A DNA stretch of 56,998 nt from NCBI GenBank assembly GCA_964446595.1, contig CAYUPY010000002.1, positions 1 through 56,998 on the forward strand. The letters run 5' to 3'. Source of the DNA: CAYUPY01 sp964446595. GTDB lineage: Bacteria; Patescibacteriota; Dojkabacteria; J137; JAEUSD01. A program made the translations under genes and the position numbers. Within the stretch, counting starts at the first letter, position 1; each line of letters starts with the position of its first letter. Below the pieces are notes generated by a model. That model was not told the origin of the DNA, ran no database searches, and worked only from the letters and a program-made list of their open reading frames with translations. Shown one piece after another: positions 24,346 through 32,463 of this stretch.

Positions 24346-25790
24346 TACCGGGAGACTTCCAAATGTATGTTTTTAAGAAGGATTTCGATGTTGATTGGAT
24401 AGTATAAACTTTTTGCAATCCAATTTGGAATTACCTTAAGTTTTTGATTATTTAGGGCTTGGATGCCTGTTGCTCTTACTTCATTAAGATTCTTAATTCC
24501 CACCTTTTGCAGCTTAAAGGCCAACAGTAAGGCATAGTTAGTATCTTGTAGGTTTCCTGTGGCCCCCCAACTACCATCTGGGTTTTGAGTCGTGATTAAG
24601 TGCTGGGCATAATTTTTGGCCAGTTCGAGGTTCTGCTTTAGAAAAGAGATAGGTAAACGACTTGTGGCATAGTAAGGTGAAATATTCCACTTGTCAGACT
24701 TAGGACTAGATAATGTTTTTCGAGTAATGTTAAAAACTTTTTGGGTAAGTGGGTGTTGGTCACCTAGTTCGGCTACAGCGGCTGCTAAGTTTGCAATATG
24801 ACTTACTCCTGGATGAGACTCGCCCTTAAATCCAATGTAAGTATCTCCGTGTTCAAATCGTTTAAAAGCATCGATACTAGGATTGAACCCTAAATGATGA
24901 AGTACTCTAAAGGCCACAGCTGTATCATCAAGGTTAATTCCGGAAAAATATCGGGAACAGGAAACTCCACTATTCATCCAACTTCCCTTGATATAGTCAA
25001 TGTGCGGTTGGGCAGTTTCTATTACATCATTGAGTAGCTCTAAATCAATTAAATAGCTAAGTGACCATGTTCTTTCAAAAATATCTATTGGGTAAAAGCT
25101 CACAAAGGCTCCATCATACTGGTCATAAATTTTCTGTAGGTAATTTTTAGCTGTCTGATTCTCTGGCTGGTATTTTAGTAAAAACGCAGTAGCAGCAGGG
25201 GAGCTACCACAAGAACCGTCTGATTCTTGATGGATATGAAGTTTAGAGTAGTCTACACCTTCCTCTCCTGCCAAGAACTCTAGTGAATAGCTGAGACTAC
25301 TTTTTTGTTGATATAAAGACGCCAGCGGAATCAGGCCCAGCTTTTTTGCTCGCATAGCCTGATAGGTGTTAACTATTGGGTCCTGGTAGTTGATTTCTAG
25401 TCCAAGTGCTTTAGCTTGCGTTAGTAAGGAAGGAAAAAGCATCTCAAAGGCGATAGTCACTTGTTCATCTTGAGCAAGCTTAGGCATATTAGTGTTTAAA
25501 TAATGTACTCCCAGTTCTATCTGAGAATTACTTGCTGATTTTAATTCTTGTAAAGCCACAACAGCAGCGAGCGTTGAAATTATACGGTCATGATAATATT
25601 CAACTGTACTTATTCCCCATGATCCGTCTTCTAATTGGTTATTCTGTATCCATTCCAGAGATTTAGGGAAGGTAAGCTCACCATCTTTATTCCTTACCCT
25701 TGCAGCCCAGGCTGTGTCGTATGCGGAGACGCTGAGTGTATACGTTCCAATCTTCTCTGATAGGAGGTTTTCTATTTTTTTAAGAGACAT
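24345..25790 (-). CDS. Class II diterpene cyclase (copalyl diphosphate synthase-like)
   Basis: A 481-residue beta/gamma-domain cyclase that protonates GGPP and folds it to a labdane-type bicyclic diphosphate. The family hallmarks are SAYDTAW (22-28), NQLEDGSWG near residue 55 and a late QNPDGSWG repeat. The catalytic DxDD motif reads NLDD (286-289) followed by TA: the central aspartate acid (D288) is kept but the first aspartate is asparagine. It is the first gene of an operon with the class I synthase and kinase 1, and is divergent from a GGPP synthase 53 bases away. A TATATA element lies eight bases before the ATG, suggesting a leaderless transcript. Confidence 0.9.
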   Translation of the reverse strand: MSLKKIENLLSEKIGTYTLSVSAYDTAWAARVRNKDGELTFPKSLEWIQNNQLEDGSWGISTVEYYHDRIISTLAAVVALQELKSASNSQIELGVHYLNTNMPKLAQDEQVTIAFEMLFPSLLTQAKALGLEINYQDPIVNTYQAMRAKKLGLIPLASLYQQKSSLSYSLEFLAGEEGVDYSKLHIHQESDGSCGSSPAATAFLLKYQPENQTAKNYLQKIYDQYDGAFVSFYPIDIFERTWSLSYLIDLELLNDVIETAQPHIDYIKGSWMNSGVSCSRYFSGINLDDTAVAFRVLHHLGFNPSIDAFKRFEHGDTYIGFKGESHPGVSHIANLAAAVAELGDQHPLTQKVFNITRKTLSSPKSDKWNISPYYATSRLPISFLKQNLELAKNYAQHLITTQNPDGSWGATGNLQDTNYALLLAFKLQKVGIKNLNEVRATGIQALNNQKLKVIPNWIAKSLYYPINIEILLKNIHLEVSR

Positions 25791-25798
25791 AGTGTCGT

Positions 25799-25813
25799 TA
25801 TATAAGCTATAAT
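25799..25813. promoter_or_regulatory. Divergent promoter region, cyclase and GGPP synthase
   Basis: On the minus strand TATATA (25799-25804) lies eight bases before the cyclase ATG. On the plus strand GCTATAAT (25806-25813) lies 30 bases before the GGPP synthase ATG. The two elements almost abut, so both directions are probably controlled together. Confidence 0.5.
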
Positions 25814-25843
25814 ATATCCGTTTGTATTATCAAATTATAAACT

Positions 25844-26920
25844 ATGAACGCTAAGCAAGCACTAAAAGAATTTCAATTATTAGTTGATGTAGAGATTGAG
25901 GGTTTTTTCCAAAATGAACGTGAAAAGGCACGGGAGGTTTCTCCAGTGGCAGAAATCGCGCTGGAGAGGCTTTCAGCATACTGTTTACGACCAGGTAAGA
26001 GAATTAGGCCTGCACTGATGTACTACGGCTATAGGCTATTTGAAGGTGAAAATGAGAAAGAGATAATTAAAGCGTCAATTGCTCCAGAAATTTTGCATGC
26101 GTATCTTCTGATCCATGACGACATTATGGATGAAGATGCAATGCGCCGAGGGGAGGCGACGATGCACGAAATTTATACAGATGAGCATCGTCGCCTGTAC
26201 AAAAAATATGATCCAGCCCACTTCGGAGAGGCGATGGCAATCTGTCTTGGAGATGTTGGTTGTCACTATGCGATGCAGGCACTGGCCGCCGCCGACTTTC
26301 CTTCAGACAAAAAGACGGCGGCCATCCTCAAACTCCACCAGCAAATTATCACCGTCGGGTACGGTCAAATGCTAGATGTAATGAGCACAGTTATGGAAGA
26401 TGAAGACGTTACAGAGGAGTATGTGATGCGTGTTCACAAATATAAAACAGGTGTATACACATATGAAACACCCTTAATGATCGGCGCTACTTTAGCTGGC
26501 GCCAGTGAGGAAGATATTAAAGTTCTATCAAACTATGCGATACCTGCCGGAATTGCTTTTCAAATTCAAGACGATATTCTTGGCATGTTTGGAGACCAAG
26601 AAAAGACAGGAAAGGCCAACGACTCAGATCTAAAAGAAGGAAAGCACACCTTACTTATTTTGAAAGCTTTAGAAGAGGCGAATGATGCACAAGCAGTTAC
26701 AATTAGAAGTGCACTCGGTAATCCCCAATTGACATCAGAGTTAGCAGATGATGTGCGAGAAATTATTAAGAAGACAGGTTCACTACAATATTCGATTGAT
26801 ACTGCACTTTCTTATGTAAGACAAGCGAAGAAAGCACTAGAGGCCAGACCCGCCTGGACTAATGAAGGACGTCAGTTCCTGGATGCCGTTGCTGACTACA
26901 TGATTAACAGAGAATTCTGA
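25844..26920 (+). CDS. Geranylgeranyl diphosphate synthase-type prenyltransferase
   Basis: A 358-residue trans-prenyltransferase that condenses IPP with allylic diphosphates. It shows GKRIRP (51-56), the first aspartate-rich motif DDIMD (92-96) followed by RRG, and the second motif QDDILGMFGD (D243, D244) with TGK. The DDxxG form of the second motif is common in actinobacterial GGPP synthases. The GGPP chain length is inferred from the neighbouring diterpene cyclase. It is divergent from the cyclase operon. A 9-bp inverted repeat lies at 26283-26324. No IPP pathway gene is in the window. Confidence 0.92.
   Translation: MNAKQALKEFQLLVDVEIEGFFQNEREKAREVSPVAEIALERLSAYCLRPGKRIRPALMYYGYRLFEGENEKEIIKASIAPEILHAYLLIHDDIMDEDAMRRGEATMHEIYTDEHRRLYKKYDPAHFGEAMAICLGDVGCHYAMQALAAADFPSDKKTAAILKLHQQIITVGYGQMLDVMSTVMEDEDVTEEYVMRVHKYKTGVYTYETPLMIGATLAGASEEDIKVLSNYAIPAGIAFQIQDDILGMFGDQEKTGKANDSDLKEGKHTLLILKALEEANDAQAVTIRSALGNPQLTSELADDVREIIKKTGSLQYSIDTALSYVRQAKKALEARPAWTNEGRQFLDAVADYMINREF
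26283..26324. repeat. Intragenic inverted repeat (GGPP synthase)
   Basis: Perfect 9-bp GC-rich arms, 26283-26291 and 26316-26324, with a 24-base spacer. Confidence 0.8.
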
Positions 26921-26950
26921 TACAATAGCTATAGCTAAAAACCTGAGAGT

Positions 26951-27562
26951 TTGGAAACAGACGGCAAATCAAAGCGTATTATTTTTTTTCCGGCATCAGA
27001 ACATGGGAAGGGTGCTGAATCTAATGCGCGCGCTAGAAGTCCGAGGCAAGCCGGTACGGAAGGCCCTATTTTAGAATCGATTAATCAAAGGTTCCTAAAG
27101 ATAGCTTCAAGAATTGGACCCTACGTCGTATATCTACTGGATGATTACCATCATCGACCAACACTAACCATTGAGGACTTTTATTGCTATTTCCCTAAAT
27201 ATAGTAATGTCGATATTCAGACCGTAGGCTCTATTTATTGGTTGCTTTGTCATAGTCTTGCTTATGCCTATCAGAGCAGTTGGGATGGCAAATTAAGTCT
27301 GCTTTATCCACCAAATTCCCCTGTCGCAGAAGGAGATTTTCAATTTAGCGTTAGTCGGTTTCGCAGCCAAGCTATTCAAGGATTCACAGAGTGTATTTAC
27401 GATCAAGATTTACAAGATGGATTCGCAAAAATGCGAAATTTGCCCGTAAACGAGCAATTAGGCATAGAAATAGGCCTGTTTTTACTTGCTCACGCAGATG
27501 AAGCATTAGTTATAGTGGAAAAGGTACTGAATGAGCAGTCAGAAGGCCACCAGGAATCCTAG
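26951..27562 (+). CDS. Unknown protein downstream of GGPP synthase, 203 aa
   Basis: I do not recognise the family. It starts with TTG at 26951, 30 bases after the GGPP synthase stop and on the same strand, with a TACAAT-like -10 near 26923. The protein is soluble: a disordered basic N-terminus (about 1-35), then an alpha/beta region with YVVYLLDDYHHRPTLTIEDFYCYFPKYSNVD, and a helical C-terminus. Its stop overlaps by four bases the stop of the convergent 71-residue gene (shared CTAG). Its position suggests a link to the terpene locus, but nothing in the sequence shows one. Confidence 0.6.
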   Translation: METDGKSKRIIFFPASEHGKGAESNARARSPRQAGTEGPILESINQRFLKIASRIGPYVVYLLDDYHHRPTLTIEDFYCYFPKYSNVDIQTVGSIYWLLCHSLAYAYQSSWDGKLSLLYPPNSPVAEGDFQFSVSRFRSQAIQGFTECIYDQDLQDGFAKMRNLPVNEQLGIEIGLFLLAHADEALVIVEKVLNEQSEGHQES

Positions 27563-27774
27563 CCTTCGGCAAAGAAACCGCCTTCCTCTATGAAAGTGGC
27601 TACATTTTCCCCCATAGTTTCGGTGACATTTTCTACAAATTTTTCTGCGCCAGCTACAGTAGAGATCATAAGTGCTATCCCTAGAATAGTCAGTAAAGCC
27701 TCTCTTGCTATAGGGTGCTGAGTGAAGGGGCTGAGTTTGTTCGCTCTAGTGGTTTCTATTTCGCTTCTTTTCAT
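27559..27774 (-). CDS. Small membrane protein, 71 aa
   Basis: Unknown. A charged N-terminus, one membrane segment at about 27-43 (ALLTILGIALMISTVAG) and an acidic C-terminal helix. It is the last gene of the kinase 2 operon, 73 bases after the kinase. A TGATATAAT sequence on the minus strand near 27801-27809 may give it its own promoter. It is plausible as a membrane accessory to the kinase. Confidence 0.5.
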   Translation of the reverse strand: MKRSEIETTRANKLSPFTQHPIAREALLTILGIALMISTVAGAEKFVENVTETMGENVATFIEEGGFFAEG

Positions 27775-27847
27775 ACAATAAGCGTAAGATGTAATGGCTG
27801 ATTATATCACTGCTTATATACTACCTGCAAGCACTATAGGGTTATGG

Positions 27848-30232
27848 TTACGCAGGAGGAATTGGGGCATTACCGTTGATAGTAATGTGGCGACGATCCT
27901 TATTACTATCCTCATCAAAAGTTTGATCGAACTGCTTGTCTGGTTGGCCCATGTACTTAGGCATAGAGAAAGTAAAAGTTGTACCTTCGTGCAGTTTTGA
28001 ATTAATGAATAATTTACCGCCCATCACTCGGATTAGTTCAAAAGTAACATAAAGCCCAAGCCCGGTACCTCCGGGACGTACAACTTTAGTGTCATCCTCA
28101 CCACTTAAATACTGTCGAGCACGGAAGAACTTTTTACCTAATCTTTGTAGATCCTCTTCTGTGACTCCGATGCCTGTATCTGTAATTGAAATCCACCCAA
28201 AATCCTGGTCAACCCAAGTCCTAATCGTGATACTCCCTTTCATTGTATACTTAACTGCATTGCTCAAGAAGTTATCCATTATTTCTTGAACTCTAGTGCG
28301 ATCGCAGTAGACACCGACCTCTGCATGCGGAGTTTCATAAATAATATCCAACGGCTTTTTGGCAATATGGAAACGCTGCCCCTCGATACCGTCGTTTATC
28401 ACATCCCTAAAGTCAACGTGGGTAAGGTATAGTTGTAACCTGGAAGCATCTACTTTTGTAGCACTCAGTAAAGTCTCAATTAGTCTGATTTCACGGCGTG
28501 CTGATTCCAGTCCCATATCTACATATTTTTTCAAGATTACCGGTGAAATTCCGCGACCATCTCTACCTCCAGTTGCCTCTACTAATTTACTTTCACGGTC
28601 CAGCATAGCAAGTGCATTACGGACAATACTGATAGGAGTACGTAGTTCATGACCCATTACATCCATCATATCTCTTTCGCGGCGGCGCGCCTCTTGAACC
28701 TGTTTGAGAGCCGCCTGCAAGTCCTCATTAGCCTTTTTTAGATCTGCGGTTGCTACCTCTACTTTCTTTTGTAGTGTATTAGCAAACTCTTGAACCTCCG
28801 CATACAACATAGAACGTTCTAAGGCGACACTGGCTGAGCTGGCTATGGATCTTAGAAAATCTATATCAGAAATAGTGTATGGATATTCTGCTTCCTTCCT
28901 GCCAAAAAGGATTAACCCTTTGATATCCTCTTTTGTGGCTATCGGTAACACAAGCTTAATACCCCTTTTTTCGAGCACAGTTTTCACGTCAATTGCTAAG
29001 CTTTGTACTGAGCTGTAGCGCCCTCTGTATTCTAGTTCAGTCTCAAATTCGTCTACTGATATTGGATGCCTGCCTATGGCCTTCCAAAGCCCTAGAACTA
29101 CTCTTTCAACCTCTTCTGTAGGGTAATTTTTACCCTCAATACTTGAATAACTCTGCTGACTTATTTGTCTTTCTGTATCTGGAAAAATTGTTACCTGAAT
29201 AATCTGAGGCCTAACTGTCCGCGTTACTACGTTAATAAGCCTGTCCACAATAGTATTAATCTCTATCAAGAAGCTAATATCATTGTTGAACTTATCAGCT
29301 ACTTCCGATGGGTTGTAACCAGGATTAATAAATCTTGATGTTACTTGGTTTTTAACGTAATCATTAAAGGCATTGAAAGCAATCACAAACATTATGGCTA
29401 TAGGTATAGCTAAGGTGAAAGTCGCAATATTGAATACTTCACCGTAGACAAACAGAAATACTGAAGCAATTGAAAAGAACGTGATATAGGGAATAAGACC
29501 TGCTAATAGGAAGTATATAATTCTCCCAAGCAATAAGCGGATATCAAAGAATCCGTGTCTTAATAATAGGTATCCTATCATCAGTGAGAACACTATGGTG
29601 CTTGAAGGCCCGATTCGCACTAGCTCGGCTGAATCCGTTAAGGAAGGCAATAAAATATTAGTAATCAAGGCCACAATAGTAAGGATAGAAAGCCCAAACG
29701 TGACTGTTATTAGTTGGAGTCTTTCATAACCCTGCGTCCTTGTAATCCTGATTAATAATTTAAGGATAGCTATGATAATGAAAGAAAGCATCAAGGCCAC
29801 AAGTAAGGGATATCCTACTGGGTTCTGTTCCACTGTTACCGGGAATCTGTTTACGTTTACTGAAACTGAAACAAATGGAGTTAGGATAGCAAGTAGACCA
29901 AATGTGTAGCTTACTCCTATCACGAGGGCAGAATAAAGAGTAATTTTTTGATCTTTTCTTCCAAAATGAGATGAGAATAATTCTAGGCCTACCACAAAAG
30001 TACATATACCCAGAGCAGTTAAGCGCACAAAAAACAGGGAAAGGTTAGGATCTCTTAATAGGTCAATAAAGAAATTAGCCGCGACCCATAGTGACAGTCC
30101 GGTGGTTAGAAGGAAAAAGCCGATACTTGATTTGCTTCTTTTTGCTGCAAAAAGGACAAACAATCCCAAGCCCAATTGCAAAATACTGGAAAGTATTAGT
30201 AAGAAATTCTCAAAGCTCTGGGCTGTTTCCAC
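27848..30232 (-). CDS. 7TM sensor histidine kinase with GAF domain
   Basis: A 794-residue kinase. The N-terminal ~230 residues form seven membrane helices of the 7TM histidine-kinase type, followed by two more hydrophobic segments (to about 305). Then come a GAF-like domain (about 320-490), a coiled coil, HisKA (H in MGHELRTPIS) and HATPase_c (DNFLSNAVKYT, DTGIGV, GGTGLGLYVTFEL). The H-box region is nearly identical to kinase 1 and the tail again carries DQTFDEDSNKDR and ends in PIPPA. It overlaps the 193-residue gene by 23 bases. A membrane sensor for a hydrophobic or small ligand is inferred. No response regulator is adjacent. Confidence 0.92.
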   Translation of the reverse strand: METAQSFENFLLILSSILQLGLGLFVLFAAKRSKSSIGFFLLTTGLSLWVAANFFIDLLRDPNLSLFFVRLTALGICTFVVGLELFSSHFGRKDQKITLYSALVIGVSYTFGLLAILTPFVSVSVNVNRFPVTVEQNPVGYPLLVALMLSFIIIAILKLLIRITRTQGYERLQLITVTFGLSILTIVALITNILLPSLTDSAELVRIGPSSTIVFSLMIGYLLLRHGFFDIRLLLGRIIYFLLAGLIPYITFFSIASVFLFVYGEVFNIATFTLAIPIAIMFVIAFNAFNDYVKNQVTSRFINPGYNPSEVADKFNNDISFLIEINTIVDRLINVVTRTVRPQIIQVTIFPDTERQISQQSYSSIEGKNYPTEEVERVVLGLWKAIGRHPISVDEFETELEYRGRYSSVQSLAIDVKTVLEKRGIKLVLPIATKEDIKGLILFGRKEAEYPYTISDIDFLRSIASSASVALERSMLYAEVQEFANTLQKKVEVATADLKKANEDLQAALKQVQEARRRERDMMDVMGHELRTPISIVRNALAMLDRESKLVEATGGRDGRGISPVILKKYVDMGLESARREIRLIETLLSATKVDASRLQLYLTHVDFRDVINDGIEGQRFHIAKKPLDIIYETPHAEVGVYCDRTRVQEIMDNFLSNAVKYTMKGSITIRTWVDQDFGWISITDTGIGVTEEDLQRLGKKFFRARQYLSGEDDTKVVRPGGTGLGLYVTFELIRVMGGKLFINSKLHEGTTFTFSMPKYMGQPDKQFDQTFDEDSNKDRRHITINGNAPIPPA

Positions 30233-30791
30233 TTGTAATATCTTCGAAGTAAATCTGTTCTATTCTATCAACAGCTTCACTATAACGGGATTTGCGGATT
30301 AAATCAACGCCCAGATCTTCTACATGTTTAAATCTTGCGGGTAAAATAGTAACGGTGCGGTCTGCCACGAATCGCCTGCTAAACATAAGAGGATCTTCCA
30401 GATATCCAAGTCTTACCAAGTACCAGGTGGCAATAAAGAGTGAGCAAGGTAGGTAACCCCTTCGGCTCTCAATATAACGCTTATAGCTGCGTCGCTTACT
30501 TTTCTTTTTGTGATTATCAATAAAATCCCGCGCCAAGTCTCTCAATTGACCTTCTCTAATGTAAACATGTGGGTCACCCCCATGTTTATATATTTCGTTT
30601 TCGAAAGAGTCATAATCAAAAAACCTATTAATAACTGAATAGTCATCAACCATTATCAATCTATAAACGATAGTATCATCTTGTTCTAGTAGAGAATGCT
30701 CTTTCTTGAGCATCAAATCGATACTTCGTTTTTGTTCTTCCCCAAAGACTTCATTAGTATAAGTATGGGCGTATTCTATGGAAACTGTCAT
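30210..30791 (-). CDS. Unknown protein in kinase 2 operon, 193 aa
   Basis: I do not recognise it. It is soluble, with a beta-rich N-terminal half, a strongly basic patch near residues 93-108 (HKKKSKRRSYKRY), and a helical C-terminus. The basic patch could bind nucleic acid or membrane. It sits 6 bases after the 515-residue gene and overlaps the kinase 2 start by 23 bases, so translation is probably coupled. Confidence 0.65.
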   Translation of the reverse strand: MTVSIEYAHTYTNEVFGEEQKRSIDLMLKKEHSLLEQDDTIVYRLIMVDDYSVINRFFDYDSFENEIYKHGGDPHVYIREGQLRDLARDFIDNHKKKSKRRSYKRYIESRRGYLPCSLFIATWYLVRLGYLEDPLMFSRRFVADRTVTILPARFKHVEDLGVDLIRKSRYSEAVDRIEQIYFEDITSGNSPEL

Positions 30792-30797
30792 ATTATT

Positions 30798-32345
30798 TTA
30801 GCTTTCTTGGTGCTCAAAGACTTCCTGCTTCGAGTTTACAAATGGTGTCATAACATCCAAATCTATTGGAGATCTAAGAAAGAATGCTCTTTCGCGGTCG
30901 GCTGCCGAGACCAATAGTCCATCTTTTAGAGTCGTCAGCTTTAACTTTTCTCTGATAGTTAGTGGACGAACATCTGGCAATTCATTCTGACCGGCTACCA
31001 TGATAGGTCGAAGTCCAGTTACCCCTCCAGCTGCAAAGCTCATTAGTGCACTATGGTTAGTATTCATGCGTGTAATTGCTATTCCCTGGGTAGGGGTTGC
31101 CAAAAGTTCAGCAATGGCTTTCATTGTATCTATGCTTCCAATTTTATCTTTAATCCTTCCGGTTTCTTGAGGAAGTCTTCTCGCTTTATAGGAGAAACCT
31201 ATTGTTTCTATTTTAGTTACAGAAGGCACTTTTTGTCCATCTTTTTTTTGTAAACACCTACCACTTAAAATCTCTTCCGGACTATCTTCGTGGCTAATTG
31301 CCCACCCCATCATTTCCCCTCTCACTTTCACGACTACAACTCTCGGATTAGGTTTATGGTACATATATTCAAACCATCTGCGAACTGTGATAGGGTTCCA
31401 CATTCGGATATAATTACCTTGTTTTTGAAGTCTGGCTAGTCGATCTTCATCGTTTTCTGCAAACTCTTCTGGGAAATCTCTAGCTATTCTTCTGGTCTTA
31501 TCATCTAAAGGGACTCTTCCTCTAGTGAACTTGTTCTCCGCTGGAGGGTCTAGTAACCATGTTAGTGGTATAGTCTCATTGTCCCAAAATTCAGGGAGTA
31601 GTAAAAAACCTTCTCTATAAATTAATCCCCAGGCCCAATGAAACTGATTTGCAAATTCGGCTATGAGTTCAGGATCAAACATGCCCGTACCTGCCTCAGG
31701 GTCTGAGTTATAAATACTAAATACTTCGACTTCTACGGGTACTGGCTCAGCTTCTCCTTCTATCATAATACTATCGAATCCAAGAATTTCTTTAAACTCT
31801 TTCTTAAAAAGCTCTGTACTATGTTGATTTTCTAGTAGATGATTAACGTGGTCTAAGTCTAGATTTATGTCTTGAATCGTTTTCACAATTACTGTGGTCA
31901 AATTCTCCACTAGTGAATCACCCAAAGGACCCAGATCGATTTCTATTTTGGCTAACAATAGTTTTACCTCTTGTTGTACAGTTGCTACTAAGTTATCCTC
32001 ACTACCTAATGCAAGCCAAACTGCGAGGCTCGATGATACGGCTCTTATTCTCTCTTCAGATTCTAGAGTCTTATCAAATTTACTGAGAACTAAGTTTATA
32101 ATCTTCCAAAATATATCTATCTGTAAGAACACGCTTGACCCATAACGTTCAAACGGTTTTTGATCCTCATTTGCTAATAAAAGAATCATATCTTTTGTTG
32201 TGGATATTTGAGGCACTAGTTCAACCAAGTAAGCTTCTAGCTTTTCTAGTCTGTCTAAGGCCTTACGTACCGTACTCTGGTCGATTCCACCGCCAGATAT
32301 TATTTCACCACCACCGCTTGCAATACTTGTGACTGCTATGTCCAT
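30798..32345 (-). CDS. Unknown protein, 515 aa, possible GNAT-like C-terminus
   Basis: First gene of the kinase 2 operon. Residues 1-200 are helical with regular leucines. Residues about 290-455 contain strands (VVVVKVRGEMMGWAIS), then IETIGFSYKARR, a helix (TMKAIAELLA), and TRMNTNHSALMSFAAGGVTGLRPIM. That order resembles an N-acetyltransferase (GNAT) fold, where an Asn-x-x-Ala-x-x-x-[FY] helix follows, but the acetyl-CoA P-loop (Q/R-x-x-G-x-G/A) is not visible. I treat this as weak. No signal peptide. It has a good promoter upstream (32378-32405). Confidence 0.65.
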   Translation of the reverse strand: MDIAVTSIASGGGEIISGGGIDQSTVRKALDRLEKLEAYLVELVPQISTTKDMILLLANEDQKPFERYGSSVFLQIDIFWKIINLVLSKFDKTLESEERIRAVSSSLAVWLALGSEDNLVATVQQEVKLLLAKIEIDLGPLGDSLVENLTTVIVKTIQDINLDLDHVNHLLENQHSTELFKKEFKEILGFDSIMIEGEAEPVPVEVEVFSIYNSDPEAGTGMFDPELIAEFANQFHWAWGLIYREGFLLLPEFWDNETIPLTWLLDPPAENKFTRGRVPLDDKTRRIARDFPEEFAENDEDRLARLQKQGNYIRMWNPITVRRWFEYMYHKPNPRVVVVKVRGEMMGWAISHEDSPEEILSGRCLQKKDGQKVPSVTKIETIGFSYKARRLPQETGRIKDKIGSIDTMKAIAELLATPTQGIAITRMNTNHSALMSFAAGGVTGLRPIMVAGQNELPDVRPLTIREKLKLTTLKDGLLVSAADRERAFFLRSPIDLDVMTPFVNSKQEVFEHQES

Positions 32346-32377
32346 TGTATCCTATAGTTAGGTGTAAGAGTTAGGAG

Positions 32378-32405
32378 ATTATACCAAAAAAGTCTATATA
32401 GTCAA
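32378..32405 (-). promoter_or_regulatory. Promoter of the kinase 2 operon
   Basis: On the minus strand, -35 TTGACT (32400-32405), a 16-base spacer and extended -10 TGGTATAAT (32378-32386). It is 33 bases before the ATG at 32345. This is one of the few promoters here with a clear -35. Confidence 0.65.
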
Positions 32406-32425
32406 TTATATAACCTAACTTTTTG

Positions 32426-32434
32426 TGCTATAAT
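32426..32434 (+). promoter_or_regulatory. Extended -10 promoter of the 256-aa gene
   Basis: TGCTATAAT 29 bases before the ATG at 32464, divergent from the kinase 2 operon promoter. Confidence 0.6.
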
Positions 32435-32463
32435 AAATACATAAGTTTTAAAGGCATAGACTT

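Noticed and set aside
26920..26920. Recoding of TGA as glycine, as in some CPR lineages
   Set aside because: TGA ends the GGPP synthase frame at the expected family length, and conserved proteins elsewhere have no in-frame TGA.
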